The position numbers were made by a program, and so were the translations under genes. From positions 24,282 to 88,281 of the forward strand of contig CANNOC010000008.1 of the NCBI GenBank assembly GCA_947507155.1: 64,000 bases of DNA, in the 5' to 3' direction. This DNA comes from an uncultured Collinsella sp. GTDB lineage: Bacteria; Actinomycetota; Coriobacteriia; Coriobacteriales; Coriobacteriaceae. Below are positions 8,245 through 17,007 of this stretch, in pieces (positions within the stretch are counted from its first letter, which is position 1; each line of letters begins with the position of its first letter). A model generated the notes under the pieces. That model was not told the DNA's origin. It saw nothing but the letters and a program-made list of their open reading frames with translations, and did not search any database.

Positions 8245-9033
8245 ATGGATACCAAGGCATTAAAGAAGCAGATGGGCGCCGCCATCGCCATGGTCCTCGT
8301 GGCAGCCGTAGCCCTCGGCTCCGCAACGTTCGCATGGTTTGTCAGCAACAACAAGGTTACGGCGAAGACGTCTAACATTGCAGCTCAGTCGAACTCCGCG
8401 TATCTCGTGATCGATAATACGACGACGTCGACGAGCTCCACTGGCGCCGTCACTTCTGCGGTTGATAAGAAGGAGCTCTATCCTGCGAAGACCGAGAAGG
8501 GACAGGATGGCAATGCGGTTTGGAAGTCTGCCTATGCATCCAGCGCCGATGCTTCGATGATGAAGCCCGACAGCGAGTTCACGATTGGTGACGGAACTGC
8601 TGCTCAGGCTGTGAAAGCGAAATATGCGGTCGAGAATACTTTTTATGTGGGTACCGGTACCTACGATGGTGAGTTCACGAACCTGCATATTACGGAAGTG
8701 AAGGTTACTAACCCCACCACGGCGGAGAACATGAATCTAGGCAATGCGCTTCGTATTCTCGTTGTTTACAAAAATAAATGGGAGGTTTGGAGCGGCAATG
8801 GCATCAAGCTCAGCTCATCTGTCGATAGTCCTACTGCCGGCGGCGATCTGCTTGCTCCTGGTGAGGTAATCACATCCGGTCGCGATGCCGAGGTTAAGGT
8901 TTACCTGTATTACGACGGCGATGACGCCAATGTCTACTCCAACAACCTTGAGAAGATTAAGACTACGGCTGGCGACAATGGCGTGACCATCACCTTCGAG
9001 GCGACTCCCAAGGAGTACAAGGACGCTAACTAG
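8245..9033 (+). CDS. TasA/CalY-like protein with SipW-type signal peptide
   Basis: 262 aa secreted protein. Residues 1-32 form a SipW-cognate signal: a basic start, a hydrophobic core and LGSATFAWF, with cleavage expected near ATFA/W. The mature part is rich in Thr, Ser and Asp and predicted beta-structured, with a C-terminal YYDGDDANVYSNN that resembles the WxEGxDxxCxN motif of its paralogues but lacks the Cys. TasA-type proteins polymerise into biofilm or surface fibres. The chosen ATG has AAAGGGG upstream; the frame is open further 5' but that part has no plausible start. A strong terminator follows, so it may be monocistronic. Confidence 0.75.
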   Translation: MDTKALKKQMGAAIAMVLVAAVALGSATFAWFVSNNKVTAKTSNIAAQSNSAYLVIDNTTTSTSSTGAVTSAVDKKELYPAKTEKGQDGNAVWKSAYASSADASMMKPDSEFTIGDGTAAQAVKAKYAVENTFYVGTGTYDGEFTNLHITEVKVTNPTTAENMNLGNALRILVVYKNKWEVWSGNGIKLSSSVDSPTAGGDLLAPGEVITSGRDAEVKVYLYYDGDDANVYSNNLEKIKTTAGDNGVTITFEATPKEYKDAN

Positions 9034-9066
9034 TCAGCGCTTGCTTCGTCGTTTTTGAGATTTCAG

Positions 9067-9104
9067 AATGCCGGGGGCCGAACCGTCGGCCCCCGGCATT
9101 TTTT
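9067..9104 (+). terminator. Strong intrinsic terminator
   Basis: A perfect 15-bp stem (9067-9081 with 9086-9100), a 4-base loop and a T-run. It separates the TasA-like genes at 8245 and 9123. Confidence 0.9.
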
Positions 9105-9122
9105 ACTAGATAGGTCTATCGA

Positions 9123-10070
9123 ATGAGCCAGAGCGTAAAACAGCTTAAAAAACAGCTCGTGGGTGCTGCCTGTGCGGTACTTATGTCTGCTGTTGCTCTC
9201 TCATCTGCTACCTATGCGTGGTATGTCGCAAACAACTCGGTAAAGGCCACGTCTTCAACCATTAGCGCAACGACTAATGGTTTCATCCTTCAGATCGATG
9301 AGCTCAGGAAGGGTGCCCAGCACGGTGGCGAACAGACGTCGCTCGCGGCTGCAATACAGGGCGGAAAGATAACGCCGTCTTCTACGGATGATCTTAAGAA
9401 CTGGTTTGTCTGCCAAGGCTGGGGATCAGACGGTAGAGTAACCTCTTACTCGCAGATTAAGTTTAAGCAGGACGGCAAATCTGGCGAATACGAGGCTGGT
9501 GGCGAGACCCATTACGCCTATCTCAAGAGTGAGTTTATTGTCTACACCATTACGGAGTCCGGTATAGCTGACGTGTATCTTGAAGGATCTGACGGAGAGC
9601 CTGTGGTTGTTACCGCTCATGGGGCACCAACGACCGATACGATCCCGAATTCTTTGCGAGTCGGTATTACCACGCAGGCGATTGATGCTAATGGAAACCT
9701 GACTGGTGATGAAACTCTAAAGGTCGTATACGCTCCCGCTGCAGTTTCTCCCACCGATAAGGGTAACGATAAAAATGCCATCGCTGGATGGTCTTGCGTA
9801 AAGGACGCGGTCAAGGGACCTCAAATGCCTTCCTACCAGCATATTGAAAAAGGCAACTGCACCGGCTGGCTTGCAAATAAGGTCGGAGACGATTATCAGG
9901 TTGACGCGGGTACGCATAAGATCGCAAGTCGTGTTGGCTATGATGGCATAGCGGTCCGAATATATATTTGGATGGAAGGTACCGATGCTGACTGCGTTAA
10001 CAATGCTGCAGCTGAGGACCTTGCGACATACGATGTGACTGTCAAACTCGCCGGTGTCGCAACATCGTAG
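9123..10070 (+). CDS. TasA/CalY-like protein with SipW-type signal peptide
   Basis: 315 aa. The SipW-type signal ends in ALSSATYAWYVANN at about residues 24-37. The mature chain is beta-rich and ends with IWMEGTDADCVNN followed by a final strand (YDVTVKLAG), the family's C-terminal signature. It is related to the gene at 8245 and to the four genes at 16112-19669 and is probably a substrate of the SipW peptidases encoded at 19729 or 24514. A terminator lies between it and the preceding paralogue, so either read-through or a weak private promoter drives it. The ribosome-binding site is poor (ATAGGT). Confidence 0.78.
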   Translation: MSQSVKQLKKQLVGAACAVLMSAVALSSATYAWYVANNSVKATSSTISATTNGFILQIDELRKGAQHGGEQTSLAAAIQGGKITPSSTDDLKNWFVCQGWGSDGRVTSYSQIKFKQDGKSGEYEAGGETHYAYLKSEFIVYTITESGIADVYLEGSDGEPVVVTAHGAPTTDTIPNSLRVGITTQAIDANGNLTGDETLKVVYAPAAVSPTDKGNDKNAIAGWSCVKDAVKGPQMPSYQHIEKGNCTGWLANKVGDDYQVDAGTHKIASRVGYDGIAVRIYIWMEGTDADCVNNAAAEDLATYDVTVKLAGVATS

Positions 10071-10098
10071 TCCGACGTTCGCTAGCATGCGGATGACC

Positions 10099-10132
10099 AA
10101 GGGCCCACTTCGAAGGAAGTGGGCCCTTTTTC
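10099..10132 (+). terminator. Intrinsic terminator
   Basis: A 13-bp perfect stem (10099-10111 with 10116-10128), loop GAAG, then a T-run. Confidence 0.9.
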
Positions 10133-10192
10133 GTTTGGCGCCATCACTGCATCGGCGATAATGTGAGGAACTGTTCTTCCTGGAGGTTCCTT

Positions 10193-11274
10193 ATGGACGG
10201 CATCGCTTCTAGTGTTCCGCTGATTGCTCGGCCGAGTTTTGACCGTGCTTGCAGCTTTGTGCCGTCCGAATATGTCCAGGCCTGGGAGTGGTTCTTGCGC
10301 GAGGAACAGCGTGGCGGCCTGTGGGACAAGCTCCCGCATCGCACCAATGCCGACAGCCCTCAATATCCCTTTCGTCTGACGATTGATTCCGAGCTCTTTC
10401 CGGTGTCGCGCGATTCGGGCATCTTTTGGCCTGGCCGCGGGCGCGTCAAGCATCCGCGAGAGAAGACCTTTGCGCTCTCGGTGCGCAATTCCAAACGTGG
10501 CACCTACCCCGTGTTCCGCCGCTCTATCTTGAGGACGGCACGTGGGTGCTCAAGTACTCGTCGCAGAGCACTTCGGTCGAAAACTGGCGCGACCAGGACT
10601 GCAACCAAAAGATGATCAACTGCATGGAGTGCGGCGTTCCCGTTGGTGTATTCTTTGCAACGGGCGCCGGCTACAGGGTGCTTGGTCTCGCATTCGTCGA
10701 GCGCTACGAGCCCGAGAACAGCTGGTTTGTACTGCACGGCCCCGTCCATAAGAGTGGGCCCGACGCTCGTTTCTTCCCCGATATGAGTTACATGAAGGAT
10801 CCTCCGATTGCGGCGGAGTTCTCCGGTGCTCCGGCGAGCGATGATGAAAAGGTCCGCTATGCGCTGCGTCGCGAGCGGATCGGCCAGCAGCGTTTTCGCA
10901 CTGAACTTTTTGAGGCCTACACTGGTCGATGCACCGTCTCGGGTTGCAATGTCGACGAGGCGCTCGAAGCCGCGCATATCGAGAACTACTCGGGTCCCAA
11001 GTCGCAGGTTGTCAGCAACGGCATTCTGCTGCGCCGCGACCTGCATTCGCTGTTCGATGCCCATCTGATTTCGTTTGAGTTGGTGCGCGGCGACTATCAG
11101 CTGTGTGGGTCGTATCTTCTGCAGCATACGGATTATGCAGCGTTTGCAGGGTCGGTATTGCGCGAGCCGGATGAGCATCGCCTGCGTCCCAATGCTCGAT
11201 TCCTCGAAGCCCACCGCGCCGAGTTCGATTTCTCGGAATCGCGACGTCGGGCGGAAGCTGTTGCTCCGTATTAA
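10193..11274 (+). pseudogene. HNH endonuclease-domain protein, frameshifted
   Basis: Two overlapping frames together encode one protein of about 360 aa. The N-terminal part starts at ATG 10193 (TGGAGG upstream) and runs in sense to about RGTYP. The sequence then makes sense only in the -1 frame, from PPLYLEDGTWVLKY onward to 11274. The shift lies between about 10496 and 10525 and fits loss of one base, perhaps in the CCCC run. The C-terminal part holds an HNH domain with Cys-rich CTVSGCN, AAHIENY, and NGILLRRDLHSLFD. Such proteins are often restriction or defence nucleases. It could be a true pseudogene or a sequencing error. Confidence 0.7.
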
Positions 11275-11391
11275 GCGGGTGCTGCCTGTCGCAGTCCAAT
11301 CATGTCGATTGATCGGATCGCGCTGCGCCGCATCGAGAGCTGCGCGATCCTGCCATCCTCTCCTCAACAGTTAAAACGGGAAAGGGGAGCC

Positions 11392-11673
11392 ATGGGATGG
11401 CGAAGCGATATCGCACGAGGCGTGTACGGGAACTTGCCGCGAGCGTTAATGGACCGGAGCCTGTTTCCGCTCGTCGAGGCCACCTGCAGCCAAATCTGTC
11501 TACCGTGCCCGAACTGTGGCGCAGGCCTCCCATGCCTAGACATCAGCTTCATCGACATCCGCGACAAACGCGCTACCGAACCGCGGGCTCGAACAGGTCT
11601 GCGCCTTCCAGTCTATCCTCAGCAATGCCCAACTTGCGGATGTGCCATTACCTATGACGAGGCGGAGTCATAG
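11392..11673 (+). CDS. Small zinc-ribbon-like protein
   Basis: 93 aa with two Cys pairs, CPNCG in the middle and CPTCG near the C-terminus, spaced like a zinc ribbon. The ribosome-binding site AAAGGGGA at about 11380-11387 supports the ATG at 11392; longer in-frame starts lack one. I do not recognise the family. The codon choice is less biased than in core genes, consistent with an accessory patch. It sits between the broken HNH gene and the convergent DUF4143 ATPase. Confidence 0.5.
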   Translation: MGWRSDIARGVYGNLPRALMDRSLFPLVEATCSQICLPCPNCGAGLPCLDISFIDIRDKRATEPRARTGLRLPVYPQQCPTCGCAITYDEAES

Positions 11674-11725
11674 CTTCGAAGATCGAATTGCCCGTTAAAC
11701 AAACCCAGTGCCCCGAATCACCGCC

Positions 11726-13024
11726 CTACGCCCGCAACGCTCCAATGGGGAATACGTAGACGTCGTGCTCGGCGTCGTAGCGGCAGAAGGGCGAGGTCGC
11801 GGTGATGACGGCGCAGAACTCCGGCTGGGGGTTGCGCGCGGCAGGGTTCAGGGCGACCTTGCGGCGCAGGCGCTCGATGTTGCGGATTCCGTCGCTAACC
11901 TTGGATTCGCCGAGCTTGATTTCTATCGCTGCCCAGCGGCCATCGTTCAGCTCGATGATGGCATCGACCTCAAGCCCGTCGGAGTCGCCGTAGTAGTGGA
12001 GCGAGCCCGGATGCGAGCCGGGCAGGCATGAGGTGTAGACACTCAGATCGTGAATGCACAGAGACTCAAAGAGCAGACCAAAAGTCTGGCCGTCCGCAAG
12101 GAGCCTTTCGGGATTCATTCCAAGCGCGGCTGCGGGAATGGAGGGGTCGGCGAAATAGCGCTTTGGCTTGGTGCGCAGGCGGGATTTTGCGCGGACGGGT
12201 GCATCCCAACCGGGCAGATTTACAATCGCATACATGCTTTCCAACATGTCGAGGTAAAACGCCACGGTCGAAGTTGCCGGTTGGGCGTCGCTGTCGCCCA
12301 ACGAGGCGTCTGCCGCGATGGTGTTGAGCGTGGCAGAGGTCGCAACGTTGCGCGCGAGCGAGGACACAATGTGCCGTGCCGTAGACCCCACACCTCCTTT
12401 TTGCGGAACGCTGACTTCGTACATGGCATCGAGATACTGGTTGACGACCTCTGCGGCCATCTGAGGGCTCGCCCCGACAAGCGCCGGCCATCCTCCACAG
12501 CAAATTGCGTCGGCCAGCATGGGGAGCGAGCCTGTATAGGCCGAAGGTTCGAATGATCCTTCGAATAGGTTTTGCAGCGAAACGGATCCCGTTGAAAGCC
12601 CTCGTTCCCAAAGCGTCATGGTGCTCATGTCGAGACGGGCTATGCGACCGGCGCCGCTGTGAGTGACAGAGTCTTTTGCCGGCGTTGACGACCCGGTGAG
12701 GATAAAGAGGCCCTTCTTGCCGCCGGATGCATCTACGGCGCGGCGCGTGGCATCCCATGTTGCGGGGGTCTCCTGCCACTCATCGATGACGTGCGGCTTA
12801 TTGCCCTGAAGAGCGAGCGAAGGATCGGCTTCGACCAGCGACTTTATGTTTGGGTCATCAAGTTGAACGACGCTCTCACCGAATGCGAGCGCGGTCCATG
12901 ATTTACCGCACCACTTTGTGCCCCGAATCTCGACCGCTCCAAAAATCTGGAGCAGGGTTTGCAGTCGTTCGTCCAAAAGGCGAGGACGGTAGGATTTGGG
13001 CTGTTCCGAACCATAGGATATCAT
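11726..13024 (-). CDS. AAA_14 / DUF4143 ATP-binding protein
   Basis: 432 aa. The N-terminal AAA_14 ATPase has a Walker A-like RGTKWCGKS, and PHVIDEWQE as Walker B/arginine region, then LTGSSTP. The C-terminal DUF4143 part contains LEVDAIIELNDGRWAAIEIKLG, a D-x(n)-ExK arrangement like PD-(D/E)XK nucleases. This family is common in gut bacteria, often in multiple copies, and its role is poorly known. The start at 13024 is chosen because the frame upstream runs through four palindromic repeats and is not protein-like. The repeats at 13054-13135 lie directly in front and probably control it. Confidence 0.85.
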   Translation of the reverse strand: MISYGSEQPKSYRPRLLDERLQTLLQIFGAVEIRGTKWCGKSWTALAFGESVVQLDDPNIKSLVEADPSLALQGNKPHVIDEWQETPATWDATRRAVDASGGKKGLFILTGSSTPAKDSVTHSGAGRIARLDMSTMTLWERGLSTGSVSLQNLFEGSFEPSAYTGSLPMLADAICCGGWPALVGASPQMAAEVVNQYLDAMYEVSVPQKGGVGSTARHIVSSLARNVATSATLNTIAADASLGDSDAQPATSTVAFYLDMLESMYAIVNLPGWDAPVRAKSRLRTKPKRYFADPSIPAAALGMNPERLLADGQTFGLLFESLCIHDLSVYTSCLPGSHPGSLHYYGDSDGLEVDAIIELNDGRWAAIEIKLGESKVSDGIRNIERLRRKVALNPAARNPQPEFCAVITATSPFCRYDAEHDVYVFPIGALRA

Positions 13025-13053
13025 GATTTGATAAACCTCACTACCTGCGCATA

Positions 13054-13135
13054 CTCGATTTTCGAGGATAATCATACTCGATTTTCGAGGATATTCACAC
13101 TCGATTTTCGAGGAAATCTGGACTCGATTTTCGAG
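13054..13135. repeat. Four phased CTCGATTTTCGAG palindromes
   Basis: Identical 13-bp palindromes start at 13054, 13077, 13100 and 13123, exactly 23 bp apart. The linkers begin alike (GAT or GAA) and then diverge. Each could bind a dimeric protein on nearly the same helix face, or form a small hairpin in RNA. They lie between the DUF5710 gene and the ATPase gene, both read on the minus strand, and end 30 bases from the ATPase start codon. Confidence 0.9.
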
Positions 13136-13142
13136 TTTTGCC

Positions 13143-13841
13143 CTACAGGTAGATCCCCTCGAACAGGCTCTTGTGGAACTTAGTGTGGTGGTCGCGTGCC
13201 CAGGTGAAGAGCGCCTGGCCAAAGTTGCCTTGGCTGGCGGGGATGCCATAGACGCCGGCGACTTCCACGCGCACGAACTCCAGCGCGGGTAGCTTGTTGA
13301 TGGCCGTGAGCGCAAACGGCGACGTGGGCTCCTCGAACAGGTAATGGCTGCCTTGCAGCGCGCCGCAGCCGGTGCAGGTGCTGGCGAGCGATGCGGTCTT
13401 GGTGGTGCGCGACGTTACGGGCTTGTAGCCGCAGCGCTCGCGCAGGTAGTCGCGGATCTCGGCCGGCACGCAGCCCAGTGCGGGGACGATGGCTACGGCG
13501 TTGGCGCAGGCGGTGTCGATTGCGATGTGGCCCGCGTCGTCCATGGCGGGCGCATCGCCGGGCGCAGCCTTGCTGCCCGAGTCCTCGGCCACCCGATACG
13601 GAATGCCAAAGGCCGCGACCGTTGTCTGCTGGTGGCACTTCCAACATTCGCGCTTGCCCAGCACCAGGTAGATGTAGGGCGCGCTGGGGTCGGAGCGATC
13701 TACGCCGGGCAGCCACGCGGCAAAGGGCTCGGGGTTGACGCCATCGGGCACGTACCAGATCTTCTTGACCCGGTCCCACTTGGCGCCCAGGGCCTTGGCC
13801 TCGTCTTTGTGCGAAAAGGGAACATCGAGCTCGGTGCGCAT
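13143..13841 (-). CDS. DUF5710-domain protein with Cys-pair motifs
   Basis: 232 aa. The N-terminal 45 residues (LDVPFSHKDEAKALGAKWD, then KKIWYVP) match DUF5710, a small domain often found in plasmid- or phage-related DNA-processing proteins. Further on there are CWKC and CTGCG pairs that could bind zinc. The ATG at 13841 has AAAGGAG upstream on the minus strand; the frame is open further but without a site. It lies upstream of the DUF4143 ATPase on the same strand, 118 bases away with the palindrome array between. Function unknown. Confidence 0.7.
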   Translation of the reverse strand: MRTELDVPFSHKDEAKALGAKWDRVKKIWYVPDGVNPEPFAAWLPGVDRSDPSAPYIYLVLGKRECWKCHQQTTVAAFGIPYRVAEDSGSKAAPGDAPAMDDAGHIAIDTACANAVAIVPALGCVPAEIRDYLRERCGYKPVTSRTTKTASLASTCTGCGALQGSHYLFEEPTSPFALTAINKLPALEFVRVEVAGVYGIPASQGNFGQALFTWARDHHTKFHKSLFEGIYL

Positions 13842-14243
13842 GGCGGCTCCTTTGTGCGGCTTGCGGTGCATGTGCTCCAAGGATACCCCAGCGTTGGGTG
13901 CTCGATGCGCACGACTGGGGCCGGCGGTGTCTGAGCCGGTGACCGATGGCGTCTGCTGTCTTAACAAGGCGATTGCGGTTTGGCGTGCGGTCGCTGGATG
14001 GATGCTTCGACCGTCCAAGAAGTAGCGGGGTGTTTTGGCGGGGGCGTGCCGTCAAGCAAATGGGCAAGTGCTTGGTCAGCTTTTGGCCAGTTGAGCGGCA
14101 ACCTTGCCAAAATCTTGACGGATTTGCATTTAGACGTCGACGAATGAACACTTTGGTTGCACCGTGGCAAAAAACCGCTGGTCGTTTGCCGAAAACTCGC
14201 CGGAGTCGCGAGCCGTCTCCGATGCACATGCTATCTTCGCGCC
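13842..14243. other. Divergent intergenic region
   Basis: About 400 bases between divergent genes, without a convincing small ORF. The part 14074-14120 shares two blocks with 47591-47628: GGTCAGCTTTTGG, and AACCTTGCCA followed four bases later by CTTGACGG. This may be a dispersed element. Confidence 0.5.
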
Positions 14244-15347
14244 ATGAGGTACTTCATCGTTTCACATAACGCTGCACTGGCGCTCTTGGCGCACATCCCG
14301 AACCCGCGCTTTGGGGATTCGGAACCAGAGGTCGTGTCGATCGCGGGCGCCTGCGCGCTCTCGGATCAAGAAGCGCAGGAGGTTATCGATCGCTATGACC
14401 TGGGAATCGATACGCTGGATTTGCTGGTGCCGTCGCGCGCCGACCGTCGGCGGAGCAAGCACGTTAAGACGCATCTGTGCACCAACGAGCTCCCGGCAGG
14501 TTCGTTTATCTCGCTGGGCCACTGGATGGGCGACCTGGATGCATACGTGTGCTCTCCCGAGCTGGCGTTTTTGCAGGCAGCGCACGATGGCGATGCGGCG
14601 GCGGCCATCTATGCCGGCTATGCCATGACATCGGACTACCGGCTGGATAACCTTGCTCCCGGCGGGGTAACAAGCAGGGATGCGGGCATGCGCGACGGCA
14701 GGCTCACGACCAAGGAGCTCATTGCGGCGTACCTTGACCGGGCGTCAAAGGTGAGGGGCGCCGCCAAGGCGAAGGCGTTGCTTCCGTGCGTGGAAGAGGG
14801 CTCACGGTCTCCAAGGGAGTCGGGGCTTTGCATGTTTATGTCGCTACCTGCGTATTACGGCGGGCTTGCGCTGGGCAAGGCCGAACTGAACAAGAAGTAC
14901 TTCATTCGCGACGGTTACAACGATGGGCGCAACCGCAAACTGCGCGTGTTGGAGCGCACACCCGACATAACGCTTACGGCGAAAGCAGAGGTGGGCTTGG
15001 ATAAAGTAAGGGCTGGCTTGCTGCCCGAGGTGTTTACCGCACTGGTCGATTACGACAGCGATGCCATCCATGACGGAAGCGAGAAAATCCACAAGGATGC
15101 CGAGCGCCGTAACGAGCTGCAGATGCTCAATGAGGTCGCGTACTTTACGGTGACGACTGACCAGGCGAGCGACTACGAAAAGCTCGTTCGCCTGTGCGAG
15201 CGCATCCGACGCAAGCTGCATCGTCGCAAGCGGCCCATATTTTACAAGCCTATGACTGAGGAAGCGCGATATTTGGCACAGGCGCGCCTCGAGACAAAGC
15301 GGTTTAAGCTCTGGCAGACCGTTATTGAGGCGCATCAGTATTGGTAG
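14244..15347 (+). CDS. Unknown protein with DUF559/Vsr-like C-terminal region
   Basis: 367 aa. The N-terminal half contains LPAGSFISLG and a block YVCSPELAFLQAA. The middle has RGAAKAKALLPCVEEGS and MSLPAYYGG. The C-terminal part has VDYDSDAIHDG then HKDAERRNELQMLNEVAYFTVT, shaped like the DUF559/Vsr nuclease core in which a D-x-D or E-x-D strand is followed by D..R and L..GY. It is a distant paralogue of the minus-strand gene at 39981-41054, with all these blocks in the same order. The ATG at 14244 lacks a clear ribosome-binding site. Likely a nuclease-like or antitoxin-like accessory protein. Confidence 0.6.
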   Translation: MRYFIVSHNAALALLAHIPNPRFGDSEPEVVSIAGACALSDQEAQEVIDRYDLGIDTLDLLVPSRADRRRSKHVKTHLCTNELPAGSFISLGHWMGDLDAYVCSPELAFLQAAHDGDAAAAIYAGYAMTSDYRLDNLAPGGVTSRDAGMRDGRLTTKELIAAYLDRASKVRGAAKAKALLPCVEEGSRSPRESGLCMFMSLPAYYGGLALGKAELNKKYFIRDGYNDGRNRKLRVLERTPDITLTAKAEVGLDKVRAGLLPEVFTALVDYDSDAIHDGSEKIHKDAERRNELQMLNEVAYFTVTTDQASDYEKLVRLCERIRRKLHRRKRPIFYKPMTEEARYLAQARLETKRFKLWQTVIEAHQYW

Positions 15348-15383
15348 AGCGGGCCTTTGGCGGCGGAGGGGTGCTGCCGTATT

Positions 15384-15563
15384 GAAGGTGAATGGTTTCC
15401 TGCGAAGTGAACGAGCGTTTTTGGACCCCCGAAGCATCCACACTTTTTGGCGCCAAAACCGCAGGATTCTAACGACAAAACCGCAGGAAATGAGCCGCCA
15501 AAAGTGTCGATGCTCCGGGGGTTCGTTTTGGCTCGTTCACTTCGCGGGAAACCATTCACCTTC
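15384..15563. repeat. 180-bp intergenic inverted repeat (MITE-like)
   Basis: The left arm from 15384 (GAAGGTGAATGGTTTCC) and the right arm ending at 15563 are near-perfect reverse complements over about 68 bases. A core of roughly 45 bases contains a direct repeat of AAAACCGCAGGA. No ORF is present inside. It could fold into a very long hairpin or be a non-autonomous mobile element. Confidence 0.8.
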
Positions 15564-15626
15564 GATTTGCGGGGGTCGCCCGGATATGGCTGCGAGGCCC
15601 ATTCGGGCCTGATCGGGGCGCTCGCT

Positions 15627-15740
15627 GGGGTTGTTTGGGCGACTTTGGGCTTGGCTGGGGTGGCCTCCGGTGTTGTCGAGACCACTTTGGGCTCGATTGG
15701 TGTGGTTGCTGGCGTTGTTGAGACGGCTTTGGGCGCCGCG
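15627..15740. repeat. 42-bp degenerate tandem repeat
   Basis: About 2.7 units start at 15627, 15669 and 15711, sharing ACTTTGGGC and GTTGT cores. On the minus strand the unit reads as a 14-residue Pro/Thr pattern like a wall-protein stalk, but that frame runs into the tRNA-Val gene and has no usable start. Possibly the remnant of a surface-protein gene. Confidence 0.55.
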
Positions 15741-15772
15741 ACGCCCGCATGGCTTGGCGGCGTAAAACAAAA

Positions 15773-15799
15773 CAGCTCAGAGGCGAAGCCTCTGAGCTG
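15773..15799 (-). terminator. Terminator of tRNA-Val
   Basis: A perfect 12-bp stem (15773-15784 with 15788-15799) with a GAA loop. The T-rich tract TTGTTTT follows on the minus strand. Confidence 0.85.
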
Positions 15800-15807
15800 C
15801 GAACATT

Positions 15808-15882
15808 TGGTGGGCGTTAGAAGATTTGAACTTCTGACCTCTTCCGTGTCAGGGAAGCGCTCTCCCCCTGAGCTAAACGCCC
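15808..15882 (-). tRNA. tRNA-Val (GAC)
   Basis: All four arms fold on the minus strand. The acceptor GGGCGTT pairs with AACGCCC, the anticodon loop CTGACAC gives anticodon GAC, the T arm contains TTCAAAT, and CCA is encoded. Length 75 bases. A good promoter lies upstream at 15912-15940 and a terminator downstream. Confidence 0.95.
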
Positions 15883-15911
15883 GATCAAGGGTGCGCGAGT
15901 GCGCAGGGAAT

Positions 15912-15949
15912 AATATAACGGAGCTCCCGCCCAGTGGCAAGAACTATTT
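15912..15949 (-). promoter_or_regulatory. Promoter of tRNA-Val
   Basis: On the minus strand, TTGCCA (15935-15940) and TATATT (15912-15917) are separated by 17 bp. The 13-mer AAATAGTTCTTGC covers the -35 region at 15937-15949. Confidence 0.8.
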
Positions 15950-16111
15950 TTAAAAAGCGGCGATTTGCGACCCTATCCGCCCCGATGCAGCGCGAACAGC
16001 ACGCGGAAAGTCGCGATTGTACCCCCGATGAACTGCACATTCGCGTAAAATAACTCCATTATGGGCAAATGGTGTCCAGGTAGTTTACAGCACAGCATCT
16101 GGGGGAGGGGC

Positions 16112-16996
16112 ATGTCGGACGCACGCTCGCTGCGAAAACAGTTCAATCGCATGCTCGCCACGTTGCTGGTGGCGCTTGCTGCTGCCGGAGCTGTAACGTA
16201 TGCCTGGTACATCTACAACGCCAACCGCCATATCACCGATGTCAAGATGGCCGCGGGTACGGGCGTGACCTTCCTCATCTCCAACGAGTACGACGGCGAA
16301 TACAAAACCAACGCTGGCCTGAGCTTTGCAGGTCTGCTCGATCCCGTCTCGACCGACAACGTGCTCAACGGCTTTCAAAAGGTAACGGGCTTTACCGGCG
16401 GAACCACGCAGGACTCTTTGTTTGCCAGCATGTTTGGCGCGGCTGAGCATTCCGACTACTACAAGACCTCTCTGTACCTGGCCACTAACTCGGCCGCAAC
16501 CGACGTGTACCTGTCGGGCATCGACTTTACCGAGCAGGATCCGGCAAAACCCATCTCCACCGCCCTGCGCGTGGGGCTGGTTGCCTATGCTCCAGGGCAG
16601 AGCGACACCGTTACGGGCCAGTACGTCTTTGAGGTCTCGGGCGAGCACAATTCCCAGGCGCGCTATAACACGCTCGATGGTAAGGACGCCGGCGAAAGCG
16701 AGCAGAACCACCTGGTACTCGACAGCACCCGCTCCGATGGTGCCACGGTCCATTTTGACCAGCTGACCAGCGCAAACTTCTGCGACTACAACGAAGACAC
16801 CGGCATCGTGAGTCTCAAGGAGGCCACGACCAAGATCTGCAGCTTGCCCGCCGCTGCCAAAGGCGCCGATCGTAGCACGCCCGTGCGTGTGGATGTATAC
16901 GTGTGGCTGGAAGGCTGCGATCCCGACTGCACCAACAACCTGGTCGCCACCAGCTTGCAATCGCTGGCGCTGCGCTTTGCCGGCAAGCGTTCGTAA
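16112..16996 (+). CDS. TasA/CalY-like protein with SipW-type signal peptide (first gene of the SipW operon)
   Basis: 294 aa. The signal is basic (RSLRKQFNRM), hydrophobic, then GAVTYAWYIYNAN, with SipW-type cleavage expected near TYA/W. The mature domain is beta-rich with strands such as TSLYLATN and DVYLSGIDF. The C-terminus carries WLEGCDPDCTNN and a last strand, the family signature. ATG 16112 follows GGGGGAGGGG; an in-frame upstream ATG lacks a site. It heads a run of eight genes in one direction. The product is probably exported, trimmed by one of the two downstream SipW peptidases and assembled on the surface. Confidence 0.78.
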   Translation: MSDARSLRKQFNRMLATLLVALAAAGAVTYAWYIYNANRHITDVKMAAGTGVTFLISNEYDGEYKTNAGLSFAGLLDPVSTDNVLNGFQKVTGFTGGTTQDSLFASMFGAAEHSDYYKTSLYLATNSAATDVYLSGIDFTEQDPAKPISTALRVGLVAYAPGQSDTVTGQYVFEVSGEHNSQARYNTLDGKDAGESEQNHLVLDSTRSDGATVHFDQLTSANFCDYNEDTGIVSLKEATTKICSLPAAAKGADRSTPVRVDVYVWLEGCDPDCTNNLVATSLQSLALRFAGKRS

Positions 16997-17007
16997 GGGG
17001 GCTGGGT

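Noticed and set aside
15335..15940. A minus-strand ORF across the inverted repeat, tandem repeat and tRNA-Val
   Set aside because: It would start upstream of the tRNA and run through it, so it cannot be a real gene in this form.
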